Shown here piece by piece: positions 27,530 through 35,838 of a stretch of 59,500 nucleotides of DNA; the first letter of the stretch is position 1; every line of letters begins with the position of its first letter. Location of the stretch: assembly GCF_015234515.1 (NCBI RefSeq), contig NZ_JADGMY010000030.1, forward strand, positions 50,528-110,027. Reading direction: 5' to 3'. A program made the translations under genes and the position numbers. Source of the DNA: Cellulomonas sp. Lineage in GTDB: Bacteria > Actinomycetota > Actinomycetes > Actinomycetales > Cellulomonadaceae. The notes under the pieces were generated by a model that searched no databases, had not been told where the DNA came from, and saw nothing but the letters and a program-made list of their open reading frames with translations.

Positions 27530-29466
27530 GCCGAGGCGTCGAACGCCCGCTCGCGTCCGTGGCAGGGGCCGGCGGGCCCGTGACGTGGCTCGGGGCCAAC
27601 TTCTGGTCCCGGGCCGGCGGCCCGCTGATGTGGCGGACGTACGACCCGGGGGTGGTCCGCGAGGAGCTCGCGGTCCTCGCGCGGCACGGGCTGACCATGA
27701 CCCGGTCGTTCTTCTACTGGCCGGACTTCATGCCGACCCCGACGACGCTCGACGAGGAGCTCTGCGAGCGCTTCGCGGACTTCCTCGACGCGCACACCGA
27801 GGTCGGGCTGACGACCATCCCCACGTTCCTGGTCGGGCACATGTCCGGCGAGAACTGGGACCCGGCGTGGCGCGGCGGGCGGGACCTGTACACGGACGTG
27901 TGGATGGTCGGGCGGCAGGCCTGGTACGTCGCCTCGCTCACCGCCAGGTACGCCGAGCACCCCGCGGTGACGGGGTGGCTGATCTCCAACGAGATGCCGA
28001 TCTACGGCGGCGAGGGCCGGCGCGAGGACGTCGAGGCGTGGGCGCGGCTCATGGTGCACGCGGTGCGGGCCGGCGGCGGCGACCAGCCCGTGTCGATCGG
28101 GGACGGCGCCTGGGGCATCGAGCAGACCGGGCACGACAACGGCTACTCCACCGTCGACCTCGGCCACCTCGTCGACTTCACCGGGCCGCACGTCTACCGC
28201 ATGGAGTCCGACCAGGTGCGCCAGCACCTCAAGGCCGCGTGGGTGTGCGAGCTCGCGGCGATCGGCGGGCGGCCGGTGGTGATGGAGGAGTTCGGGCTGT
28301 CGAGCGACTTCGTCTCCCCCGCCGGCGCCGCCGCGTACTACCGCCAGCTCCTGCACACCACGCTCCTCGCCGGGGCCACCGGGTGGATCGCGTGGAACAA
28401 CACCGACTACGACACCGTGCTGGGTCAGCGGCCGTACGCCCACCACCCGTTCGAGCTGCACTTCGGCATCACGACGTCGGACGGCGAGCCGAAGCCGCCG
28501 CTGCTGGAGCTCGAACGGTTCGCCGTGACCCTGCGCGAGCTCGACCTGCCGACGTGCACGCGTGCCCCGGCCCAGGCCGCGCTCGTCGTCCCGTCGCATC
28601 TGGCCGCCGACTACCCGTTCACCCACGAGGACGAGCGCGCGCTCATCGTGCGCACCGGCGAGCAGGCGTACGTCGCGGCGCGCGAGGCCGACCTGCCCGT
28701 CGGGGTCGTGCGCGAACGGACCGACGGTGGCCTGCCGGGCGGCTACGACCTGTACCTGCTGCCGTCGGTCAAGCAGCTGTGCGGCCCGTCGTGGGTGCAG
28801 CTGGTCGACCTGGCCGCCGCGGGCGCCACCGTCTACGCGTCGTACTGCGCGGGCGAGTCGGCCGTGCAGCGCGGGCCGTGGTGGATCCGCACGGAGGACC
28901 TGTTCGGCGTGCAGCGCGAGCTCGCGTACGGGCTCGTCGACCCCATCGAGGACGACGAGGTCGTGCTCACCTTCGAGGCGGACCTCGGGTCGCTGCACGC
29001 GGGCGACGTGCTGCGGTTCCGCGTCGCGGGCAACGCCGAGGCGCGCGCGTACCTGCCCGTGACGGTGCTCGACGCGAGCGTGGTCGCGCGCGACGCGCAC
29101 GGGCGGCCGGCGATCGTCGTCAAGGACCACGGCACCGGGCGCGCGGTGCTGTGCACGTACCCGCTGGAGTACCTGGCGAGCGCGCAGGGCCGGGTCAACC
29201 CGGAGGACACGTGGCGGCTGTACGACGCGCTCGCGGTGCTCGCCGGCGTCGAGCGTCCGGTGCGCGTGCCGAAGGACCCCCGGGTCCTGGTCGACCGGCT
29301 CGTGCAGGGCGACGGGCGGGAGGTCGTCGTGCTGGTCAGCGAGCACGCGGAGGCGGTGACGGTCACGCCCGAGGTGGCCGGTGGCCGGCTCGAGCGGCTC
29401 GACGGGTCCGCCGTCGAGGTCGTCGAGCTGGAGCCGTACGGGGCCGTGGTCCTGCGGCGGGCGTGA
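27526..29466 (+). CDS. GH5-like cytoplasmic glycoside hydrolase
   Basis: A 646-residue enzyme without a signal peptide. The N-terminal barrel (about 15-330) has clan-A residues: acid/base Glu156 in ISNEMPIYG and probable nucleophile Glu255 in VVMEEFGLSS. WLGANFWSRAGG and WIAWNNTDYD also fit GH5/mannanase-type barrels. The C-terminal 300 residues look like a Rossmann or beta-galactosidase-trimerisation-like domain (YDLYLLPSVKQLCGPSW) plus a beta domain. Being intracellular and fused into a CUT1 operon, it likely cleaves an imported disaccharide or short oligosaccharide. A beta-mannoside is my guess from the GH5 resemblance, not shown by sequence. The start overlaps the permease stop as GTGA. 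Confidence 0.8.
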   Translation: MSRGVERPLASVAGAGGPVTWLGANFWSRAGGPLMWRTYDPGVVREELAVLARHGLTMTRSFFYWPDFMPTPTTLDEELCERFADFLDAHTEVGLTTIPTFLVGHMSGENWDPAWRGGRDLYTDVWMVGRQAWYVASLTARYAEHPAVTGWLISNEMPIYGGEGRREDVEAWARLMVHAVRAGGGDQPVSIGDGAWGIEQTGHDNGYSTVDLGHLVDFTGPHVYRMESDQVRQHLKAAWVCELAAIGGRPVVMEEFGLSSDFVSPAGAAAYYRQLLHTTLLAGATGWIAWNNTDYDTVLGQRPYAHHPFELHFGITTSDGEPKPPLLELERFAVTLRELDLPTCTRAPAQAALVVPSHLAADYPFTHEDERALIVRTGEQAYVAAREADLPVGVVRERTDGGLPGGYDLYLLPSVKQLCGPSWVQLVDLAAAGATVYASYCAGESAVQRGPWWIRTEDLFGVQRELAYGLVDPIEDDEVVLTFEADLGSLHAGDVLRFRVAGNAEARAYLPVTVLDASVVARDAHGRPAIVVKDHGTGRAVLCTYPLEYLASAQGRVNPEDTWRLYDALAVLAGVERPVRVPKDPRVLVDRLVQGDGREVVVLVSEHAEAVTVTPEVAGGRLERLDGSAVEVVELEPYGAVVLRRA

Positions 29467-29481
29467 GGCCGGCACCCCTCC

Positions 29482-29499
29482 CCGGCGCTCAGGCGCCGG
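29482..29499. terminator. Short GC hairpin between convergent genes
   Basis: CCGGCGC (29482-29488) and GCGCCGG (29493-29499) form a 7-bp stem with a 4-nt loop, overlapping the FUSC stop codon. It could end the GH5 transcript; no U tract. Confidence 0.4.
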
Positions 29500-31297
29500 C
29501 CGGCAGCGTCCGCAGCAGGTACCGCTCGGCCGACCCGGCCTGCTCGGCCAGCCCCTGCAGGATCGACGACGCCGGGCCGGGGGGCGCAGGCGTGCCGCCG
29601 TCACGCTCGTCCGCGCCGACCCGGTCGTGCACGTCCAGCGTGCGCAGCAGCTGGTCCAGCTCGCCGGCGGTCAGACCTGCCCCTCCGGCCAGGACGCTCA
29701 GGTCGCGCAGCCCGGTGCGCAACGCGTCGAGCGCGGCGAGCTGGCGGTCGTCGAGCTCGTCGCGGTCGGGCACCAGCTCGTCCTGCTCGCGCACGGCGTC
29801 CCGGAACAGGGCGAGCGTCTCGGGCCGTGGCGGACCGGTGCGGCTCGACGCACGCAGCGCGTCCGCCGTCGCCGCGGCGGCGCTCTCGACACGTCGCCGC
29901 AGGGGCGGCGGACGGAAACCCGGGACCACGGCGAACCCGAGGACGACGCCCACCGCCACCGCGACCACGGTGAGGACCACGTACTGCCCGAGCAGGTCGA
30001 GGGCGTCCAGGTCGCGGGTCACCGAGTTGAACCCGACGCTGACGACGACCATGAACGCACCACCCAGCGCCGGACGCGTGACGATGTACCACAGCCCCAG
30101 GCACAGGGCGACGAGGGCGACCGTGACCAGGTAGCGCGACGGGACGACCAGCAGGACCACCGCGACCGTCAACGAGCCCGCGACCAGGCCGACGATCTTG
30201 TTCCTCGCCTTGGTGACCGTGCCGCTCCAGCTGGCCTGCAGGATGCTGAACGTCGTCAGCAGCACGGTGGAGACCAGCGGGTCACCGCGCTGCAGCCGGG
30301 ACGTGACGAGCAGCATCACCAGGACCGCGAGCGCGGTGCGCACCGCGTGCCGGACCTGCACCGACCGCAGCCTGGCCGACGGGTGCAGCACGGCGTCCTG
30401 GAGCTGGTGCCGCCGGTCGCGGTCGAGCCGGACCGGTGTGGTGTCGTGGCCCGCCATCGCCTGCTCGACGGCGTCCAGCGCGCGGGCGGCCTCGGCCACC
30501 GGGCCCTCGCCGTCCGTCTCCGACGCCGGCGCCGGGCCGTGCTGCTCCCGGCCCGGCTTCGCCCTCAACCGCGCCGCGATCTCACCGGCACGGGCCCGCA
30601 GCGCGGCGGTGGCGTCGGGGGCGGCGCCCGCGAGGTCGGCAGCGCGCAGGGCGACGCGGTACCGCGAGCCCTGCTCCATCACGTCCGCGAGCCAGCGCGG
30701 CCTGCCGTCGGTGAGCCACGTGCCGAACGCGGTCGCCGTGGCGGCGCCCGGGTCGTCGGCGACGAGCACCGCCGCGACCTGCTCGCGGGTCGGCTTCGAC
30801 GGGTCGGAGATCCCCAGGAGGACCCGCAGCAGGAGTGCCACGACCACACCGGCGACGGCGGCCGCGACCACCTGCCGGTGGTCGGCGCCGCCCTGCGGCG
30901 CGTAGCCGTACCCGAACACCGTGGTCATGCCCAACCCCAGGCCGGCGTTGGCGAACCGCGGCCCGATCAGCGGGAGCAGAGCGGCCACGAAGACGAGCAG
31001 CACGACGAGCGCCATCGCCGCGGGCCTCGACGTCTCGGCCACGAGCCGCGGGAGGGCTGCGGCGACGACGAGCAGCGGTCCCATCACCGCGGCGACGCGC
31101 AGGTCGGCCCGCAGTGGTCCGCCGATGAACACCACGAGCGAGAACAGGCCGGTCAGTCCGCCGATGATCCCCGCCGGGCCGGCCCCCCAGGCGTCGGCGA
31201 CCAGCACCGAAGGCACGACCACGAGGATCATCAGCACGATCAGCAGCGGACTGCCCTGGGGCCGCTTGCGCGCCTTGGTCTCCCCAGCGCCCCCCAC
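29489..31297 (-). CDS. FUSC family protein (aromatic acid exporter/YccS-like)
   Basis: A 602-residue protein with two blocks of membrane segments (about 15-160 and 335-460), each of the fusaric-acid-resistance layout, separated by a cytosolic region rich in Ala, Arg and Glu. The motif RHAVRTALAVLVMLLV followed by WSGTVTKARNKIVGLVAGS is characteristic of FUSC domains, with the helical C-terminal tail typical of these proteins. The family exports aromatic acids or affects envelope function; no partner HlyD-type gene lies nearby. GTG 31297 is preceded by GAGGGGGC. It is convergent with the GH5 operon. Confidence 0.85.
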   Translation of the reverse strand: MGGAGETKARKRPQGSPLLIVLMILVVVPSVLVADAWGAGPAGIIGGLTGLFSLVVFIGGPLRADLRVAAVMGPLLVVAAALPRLVAETSRPAAMALVVLLVFVAALLPLIGPRFANAGLGLGMTTVFGYGYAPQGGADHRQVVAAAVAGVVVALLLRVLLGISDPSKPTREQVAAVLVADDPGAATATAFGTWLTDGRPRWLADVMEQGSRYRVALRAADLAGAAPDATAALRARAGEIAARLRAKPGREQHGPAPASETDGEGPVAEAARALDAVEQAMAGHDTTPVRLDRDRRHQLQDAVLHPSARLRSVQVRHAVRTALAVLVMLLVTSRLQRGDPLVSTVLLTTFSILQASWSGTVTKARNKIVGLVAGSLTVAVVLLVVPSRYLVTVALVALCLGLWYIVTRPALGGAFMVVVSVGFNSVTRDLDALDLLGQYVVLTVVAVAVGVVLGFAVVPGFRPPPLRRRVESAAAATADALRASSRTGPPRPETLALFRDAVREQDELVPDRDELDDRQLAALDALRTGLRDLSVLAGGAGLTAGELDQLLRTLDVHDRVGADERDGGTPAPPGPASSILQGLAEQAGSAERYLLRTLPAGA

Positions 31298-31412
31298 GGT
31301 GCCCCCTCAGCGGTCGGGCCGTGCGCCCTTGTCCCCAAGGTAGGCGGCAAGCCCGGGTGACGCCACGGGTCGGCCAGCGCTCGCGGTGCGGTGGCAGGAG
31401 AGCCGGCGGGTG

Positions 31413-31439
31413 CCGATCGGCTCGGTACCGATCGGCTCG
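31413..31439. repeat. 15-bp tandem repeat
   Basis: CCGATCGGCTCG occurs at 31413 and 31428 in the gap between the FUSC gene and the membrane-protein gene; each copy contains the palindrome CCGATCGG. Confidence 0.6.
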
Positions 31440-31467
31440 CCACCGGTCCGCTCAGGGAGCCGGTGGC
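31439..31467 (-). terminator. Hairpin at the end of the membrane-protein gene
   Basis: GCCACCGG (31439-31446) pairs with CCGGTGGC (31460-31467) across the stop codon at 31452. It could be a factor-independent terminator, but lacks a U tract. Confidence 0.35.
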
Positions 31468-32081
31468 CCCGCCGGAGCCCGCAGCCCGAGGGAGCCGAGC
31501 TCGAGCGCCGCGAGGGCGCGCACGGTCTCCGGGTCCCGTCGGCGCCACCCGTCCGCCGGGTCGCCGCTCACGCCCGCCAGCACCCGCACCGGCTGCGTCG
31601 CGAGCGCGCGGAGGGCGAACAGGTCGAGGTCGGCCGCCGAGTCGAGGATGCGCAACGCCGCACGCGCGCGGCGGACGAACCGCACGCGCAGGAGCAGCCA
31701 GACCCCCACGACGAGCACGATCGGGACGGCCGCGAGCAGCAGCCCGAGCAGCAGCGCGAGCTGGGACGCCCCCTGCTGCACCTCGACGCCCGCGCGGGCG
31801 ATCGAGTCGGCCGCGCTGCCGGCCGCGGTGAACGGGCCGCGCGCGTCGTCACCGACGAGCGGGACGCGCGCGACGGTGTCCCCGGCGGACGCCAGGCTGT
31901 CCGAGAGCGAGGACCCGGCGCTCTCGAGGGTGCGGCCGGGGGCGCCGAGCCGGCCCACCACCTCGTGCACCCACTGCCCCAGGCGCACCCACAGCACTAC
32001 CCAGGCGACGACGAACAGGTCGCCGACGAGCTGACGGGTGCGGCGCCACGGGGTCTGCGCGTAGAGGGTCACGCGGGACAT
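31452..32081 (-). CDS. Membrane protein of unknown function
   Basis: A 209-residue protein with two strong hydrophobic segments, one near the N-terminus (LVGDLFVVAWVVLWVRLG) and one at about 105-130 (LALLLGLLLAAVPIVLVVGV). Between them is a Ser/Ala/Gly-rich stretch, likely extracellular, and the C-terminal third is cytosolic and Arg-rich. I do not recognise the family, though similar proteins occur in actinobacterial genomes as hypothetical membrane proteins. ATG 32081 has only a weak AGG upstream. It is 68 bp downstream of the HipA gene's stop on the same strand. Confidence 0.7.
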   Translation of the reverse strand: MSRVTLYAQTPWRRTRQLVGDLFVVAWVVLWVRLGQWVHEVVGRLGAPGRTLESAGSSLSDSLASAGDTVARVPLVGDDARGPFTAAGSAADSIARAGVEVQQGASQLALLLGLLLAAVPIVLVVGVWLLLRVRFVRRARAALRILDSAADLDLFALRALATQPVRVLAGVSGDPADGWRRRDPETVRALAALELGSLGLRAPAGPPAP

Positions 32082-32149
32082 CCTGGCGTGCCGGCGGCCA
32101 GGACGCGCCGTACTGACCCTCCGTGCGGCCCGTCACCGGCCCGTCGGCG

Positions 32150-33433
32150 TCAGTTCCGCGAGCCGGTGAGATTGGCATGCAGGGTCGGCAGGTACACCTC
32201 CAGGGCCGCGGTCAGCCGTTCACGCAGCCTCGCCGCCGAGCCGTCCCAGTCGTCGACCTCGTCCAGTGCCGCCAGCATCGCCGGTGGAGCGATGTCGGCC
32301 ATCTGCTGGGCGCGCTCGACGACCCGTTCCGCGTCCAGGTCGTTCTCCGCCGCGAAGCGGGACCAGTGCTCTCGCGTGACCAGCTCCGCGACGTACTGCC
32401 CGTCGACGGACATCGACAGGGTGTGCCCACGCGATGTCGGGTCGTACGGCAGGGACGTCGCGACGTCGAACAGCGGCGCCAGGCGCACGTCGTGCCCGGC
32501 CAGGAGCACCGCGTAGTTGCGGGCGTGAGCGTCCGGGGCCGCGATCACGGTGTTGAGGAGGAGCCCGTCGACGAACCGGTCCACGTTCGCCCGAGCGGTA
32601 CGAGCGGTCGGTGACTGCTCGCGCAGCAGCCGGATGATGTCGCTCGCGCCGGGTCCGCCGTACTCCTGGTACTTCTGCGCCACGCCCAGTGCCTGGCACA
32701 GGTCCTCCTGGTGCAGGCGCACCAGGGCGCCGTCGCGCTCGACACGGTCGAACCGGGTGATCACGACGGCCGTCTCGGACTTGAACGACGGGTGCTCGGT
32801 GCGTGCGACGTCCACTCCGCACGCGGCGGCCGCACGCATGCTGATGTGCTCGACCAGGGACTGCGCCTTCATCCCGTGCACGCCGGGCTTGAGGATGTGG
32901 CTGGTCGGCTCGGACCCGTGAGCCTCGTACCAGTCGTCCCCTCGACGGCGCAGCGCGAACTTCGGCTGGGTGCCGCCGAGGGACCAGTGCTCGTCGGGCA
33001 TCGACCAGGACGCACGCTCGTCGACCCGCATCATGGCGAGTCGCTGCTCGATCTGGCCGGCGCTCTGCGGCACGAGGGCGCCGGTGCGGGCGAGGACCGC
33101 CGCGGTGTCAGGCGGCCTGCAGAACTGCACCGCACCGGGGCAGTCCTGGCCGATGACCGCCAGGACGGACAGCGGGTCGAGCCTGTCCGTACCTGGGTGG
33201 CCGCGTTCGATCGCCGTCAGCGCGGCGTCGGACTCCGGCAGCAGACCGCGCAGGAACCGTTCGACCGGCGGGCCGGTGAACGACCCGCCGGCCAGCGGCA
33301 AGGACAAGGACAGCGGCGTACGACCGGTGCCGGTCGCATCGTCCAGGTACGTGAACCGCAGGCTGTTGGTGCTGCTGCGGTCGAGGTGGCCGATGACCCT
33401 GCCGTCGAGGATCACCGCCAGCGGTGCGCTCAT
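32150..33433 (-). CDS. hipA: HipA family serine/threonine kinase toxin
   Basis: A 427-residue HipA-type kinase. The N-terminal subdomain (about 1-110) has LDRSSTNSLRFTYLDD and FLRGLLPESD. The kinase core shows the substrate/ATP loop SLGGTQPKFAL, HILKPGVHG, catalytic Asp301 with Asn306 in PDAHARNYAVL, and the metal-binding Asp323 in LAPLFDVATS. All key residues are present, so it should be active. HipA kinases phosphorylate glutamyl-tRNA synthetase or related targets and cause dormancy. ATG 33433 overlaps the hipB stop by one base (TGATG). Confidence 0.92.
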   Translation of the reverse strand: MSAPLAVILDGRVIGHLDRSSTNSLRFTYLDDATGTGRTPLSLSLPLAGGSFTGPPVERFLRGLLPESDAALTAIERGHPGTDRLDPLSVLAVIGQDCPGAVQFCRPPDTAAVLARTGALVPQSAGQIEQRLAMMRVDERASWSMPDEHWSLGGTQPKFALRRRGDDWYEAHGSEPTSHILKPGVHGMKAQSLVEHISMRAAAACGVDVARTEHPSFKSETAVVITRFDRVERDGALVRLHQEDLCQALGVAQKYQEYGGPGASDIIRLLREQSPTARTARANVDRFVDGLLLNTVIAAPDAHARNYAVLLAGHDVRLAPLFDVATSLPYDPTSRGHTLSMSVDGQYVAELVTREHWSRFAAENDLDAERVVERAQQMADIAPPAMLAALDEVDDWDGSAARLRERLTAALEVYLPTLHANLTGSRN

Positions 33434-33672
33434 CACGGAGCATCCGGCTCGAGGTCGTCGCGGACGGTCAAGGACGCGTCGAGCTCGTCGAGCACCCGCA
33501 TGACATGACCGATCTCGAGGCCGCGGGTGCGTCCTTGTTCTGCGGTGACGACCCACTGCCGGGACACACCGGCGCGTTGGGCGAGTTCGGCCTGGCTGAG
33601 ATGCCGACGCTTGCGCAGGCGCCGGATCGCCTGCCCCAGCTGGGGCAGCGAGCGAGCATTGATGACGTCCAC
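33433..33672 (-). CDS. hipB: HipB-like antitoxin, XRE family
   Basis: A 79-residue helix-turn-helix protein: LPQLGQAIRRLRKRRHLSQA is helix 1-2, ELAQRAGVSRQWVVTAEQGR the recognition helix and turn, followed by a helical dimerisation tail. It should neutralise HipA and autoregulate through the three TGTC/GACA palindromes just upstream. GTG 33672 is chosen because TACGTT lies 6 nt before it (leaderless) and all three operators then fall outside the coding region. GTG 33693 would add seven residues encoded by operator DNA. Confidence 0.9.
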   Translation of the reverse strand: MDVINARSLPQLGQAIRRLRKRRHLSQAELAQRAGVSRQWVVTAEQGRTRGLEIGHVMRVLDELDASLTVRDDLEPDAP

Positions 33673-33674
33673 GA

Positions 33675-33748
33675 TGTCAACGTACCCTGACACTGCGAAC
33701 GATGTCCACGTATCCTGACACGTTGACCGATGTCAACGTACGCCGACA
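33675..33748 (-). promoter_or_regulatory. Three phased operators upstream of hipBA
   Basis: Three copies of an 18-bp imperfect palindrome TGTC[A/C]ACGTA[C/T][C/G]C[T/C]GACA lie at 33675-33692, 33703-33720 and 33731-33748. Both spacings are exactly 28 bp. The first copy contains the TACGTT -10 box (33679-33684, minus strand). This is the expected cooperative autorepression array for HipB. Confidence 0.85.
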
Positions 33749-33758
33749 TCCCAGCCCT

Positions 33759-34424
33759 TCACCCGCCCGGCCGCACCAGTCCCGACTCGTACGCCAGGAT
33801 CACGGCCTGCGCGCGGTCGCGCAGGCCGCACTTGGCCAGGACGTGGCTGACGTGGGACTTGACGGTCGGCTCGGCGAGGTAGAGGCGCCCCGCGATCTCC
33901 TGGTTCGTCAGCCCCTCCGCGATGAGGGAGAGCACCTCGAGCTCGCGCGGCGTCAGCTGCTGCTCGAGCTCGGCCGAGCGCGGCACAGGGGTCTGGCTCG
34001 TCTCGAGGTAGGTCGCGATGAGGCGCTTGGTGACCGCGGGCGCCAGCAGTGCGTCGCCACGAGCGACGACGCGCACGGCCTCGGTGAGCTGCTGGGCGTC
34101 GGCGTCCTTGAGCAGGAACCCGCTGGCACCGGCCCGCAGCGCCTCGACCACGTAGTCGTCGAGGTCGAACGTCGTGAGCACCAGCACGTGCACCGAGCCG
34201 GGCGGTGACTGCTCGACGATCCGCCGGGTCGCCTCGATCCCGTCCATGCGCGGCATGCGGATGTCCATGAGGACGACGTCGGGGCGCAGCGCGGCGGCCT
34301 GCGTCACCGCGGTGACACCGTCGGCGGCGGCGCCCACCACCTCGATCCCGTCCTGCGCCGCGAGCAGCGCCGAGAAGCCCTCGCGCACCATGGCCTGGTC
34401 GTCCACCACGAGCACGGTGGTCAC
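33759..34424 (-). CDS. NarL/LuxR family response regulator
   Basis: A 221-residue regulator. The receiver has VLVVDDQAMVREG with the acidic pocket, the phosphorylation Asp in DVVLMDIRMPRMDG, Thr in VLVLTTFDL and Lys in GFLLKDA. The C-terminal LuxR DNA-binding domain is LTPRELEVLSLIAEGLTNQEIAG followed by EPTVKSHVSHVLAKCGLRDR. It is the output of the histidine kinase encoded just upstream, with a 4-nt overlap. Targets are unknown. Confidence 0.95.
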   Translation of the reverse strand: MTTVLVVDDQAMVREGFSALLAAQDGIEVVGAAADGVTAVTQAAALRPDVVLMDIRMPRMDGIEATRRIVEQSPPGSVHVLVLTTFDLDDYVVEALRAGASGFLLKDADAQQLTEAVRVVARGDALLAPAVTKRLIATYLETSQTPVPRSAELEQQLTPRELEVLSLIAEGLTNQEIAGRLYLAEPTVKSHVSHVLAKCGLRDRAQAVILAYESGLVRPGG

Positions 34425-35674
34425 GCGGTCTCCTCCTTCAGGGGCAGGGTCGCGGCGACGCGGAACCCGCCGTCGGGGGTGGGTCCGGCGGTGACGTCAC
34501 CGCCGAGCAGGTGCGCCCGCTCACGCATCCCCACCAGGCCGTGCCCGCCCCCGTCCGACGCGTCGTCACCGGTCGCGGGGGACGCTACCGGGCTCGCCGG
34601 CGGACCGTTGGTGACGACGACCTCGAGCTCGCGCTTCCGGTAGGACACCGCGACGGCGACCACCGCGCCCGGGGCGTGCCGGGCGGCGTTGGCCACCGAC
34701 TCCTGCACGATCCGGTACCCGCCGATCTCGAGCGCAGCCGAGAGCGGACGTCGTCGCCCCGTCACGGACAGGTCGACCTGCGACCCCGCGGCACGGGCGC
34801 TCTCGACCAGCGCCTCGAGCCCGTCCAGCCCGGGCTGCGGTGTCCGCTCGACGTCCGCGTCGACGTCGCGCAGGACCGTGAGGATGCCGCGGACGTCGGT
34901 GAGCGCGGCCCGCGCCGACCGGGCGATCGAGCCGAACTCCTCGCGCACCGGGTCGGGCACCCCCTCGAGCCGGTAGGGCGCGGTCTCGGCCTGGACCGCG
35001 ACCATCGACATGTGGTGCGCCACGACGTCGTGCAGCTCCCGGGCGATCCGCGCACGCTCCTCCAGCACCATGCTCTCCGCCTCACGCGTGAGGCGCGCCT
35101 CCCGCTCGCTGACCGCCTCGGCCCTCGCGCGGGTGCGCTGTCGCCGCGCGTCGACCACGAGCATGACCAGGGTGAAGAGGACGAGGAACCCCACCCCTGC
35201 CTCCCCGAGCACCCCGAGCAGCACCAGCACGACCGTCCACGTCCACACGGCCCAGCCCAGCGCCCGGCGGTGCCGCGCGAGCACCACCACGCCGGCGAGC
35301 ATCAGCACGATCGGCAGGGCGAGCGGCAGGACGGAGACGTTGTCCCCCGCCGTCGGCCCGAACATGATCCACAGCGCCGCGATGGCCGCCGCGAACCGCC
35401 ACGCGTTGAGCGGCTGCTGACCGAGCAGCGCGACCGTGATGGACGCCGCGACGGTCGCTGCCACGGCAGCCACCATCCCGAGCCCCTCGGCGCGGGCGCG
35501 GTCGAACGTGAGGAACACGGTGACGACGGCCGCGGCCACGGCGATCCACGGCCCCCGGCGCCCCAGACGCGTCCGGGGCGGGTCGGGCTCCTCGCTCGCC
35601 CGCAGCGGGGCGATCAGCCACGTGCCCACGGCACGGGGCGTCGGCAGGGAGCGGCTGCTGGCGGGGGTGGTCAC
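34421..35674 (-). CDS. Sensor histidine kinase (HisKA_3/DesK type)
   Basis: A 417-residue kinase with about six membrane segments in the first 200 residues. A dimerisation helix holds the phospho-acceptor His in ERARIARELHDVVAHHMSMV. The ATPase domain has ESVANAARHAPGA (N box) and GGGHGLVGMRERA (G box). Little extracellular sequence is present, so the signal is probably membrane-derived. GTG 35674 has TAGCCT 6 nt upstream on the minus strand (leaderless). It is divergent from the PLA2-fusion gene, 164 bp away. Confidence 0.92.
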   Translation of the reverse strand: MTTPASSRSLPTPRAVGTWLIAPLRASEEPDPPRTRLGRRGPWIAVAAAVVTVFLTFDRARAEGLGMVAAVAATVAASITVALLGQQPLNAWRFAAAIAALWIMFGPTAGDNVSVLPLALPIVLMLAGVVVLARHRRALGWAVWTWTVVLVLLGVLGEAGVGFLVLFTLVMLVVDARRQRTRARAEAVSEREARLTREAESMVLEERARIARELHDVVAHHMSMVAVQAETAPYRLEGVPDPVREEFGSIARSARAALTDVRGILTVLRDVDADVERTPQPGLDGLEALVESARAAGSQVDLSVTGRRRPLSAALEIGGYRIVQESVANAARHAPGAVVAVAVSYRKRELEVVVTNGPPASPVASPATGDDASDGGGHGLVGMRERAHLLGGDVTAGPTPDGGFRVAATLPLKEETA

Positions 35675-35680
35675 GCCGTC

Positions 35681-35686
35681 AGGCTA
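35681..35686 (-). promoter_or_regulatory. -10 box of a leaderless promoter (histidine kinase gene)
   Basis: Minus-strand TAGCCT, 6 nt before GTG 35674, with no ribosome-binding site. Confidence 0.5.
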
Positions 35687-35826
35687 GGTGTCCGTCGTCG
35701 CGCCCGTCCCGGTACCGGGGTACCGGACGCACCCGATCCGCGAGGATGAGACGGGCCCGCGGGCTCCCCCCGCAGTGCCGGTCAATCACCCTGCCGCAGC
35801 ACGATGACCTGCAGCAACGCCGTTCC

Positions 35827-35832
35827 TAGCGT
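35827..35832 (+). promoter_or_regulatory. -10 box of a leaderless promoter (PLA2-fusion gene)
   Basis: TAGCGT is followed by 6 nt and ATG 35839; no Shine-Dalgarno sequence is visible. Confidence 0.5.
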
Positions 35833-35838
35833 CGGGGC

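Noticed and set aside
27585..30134. 849-codon plus-strand frame across the GH5 and FUSC genes
   Set aside because: Wrong phase to the GH5 gene and antisense to FUSC; composition is Arg/Pro/Gly noise.
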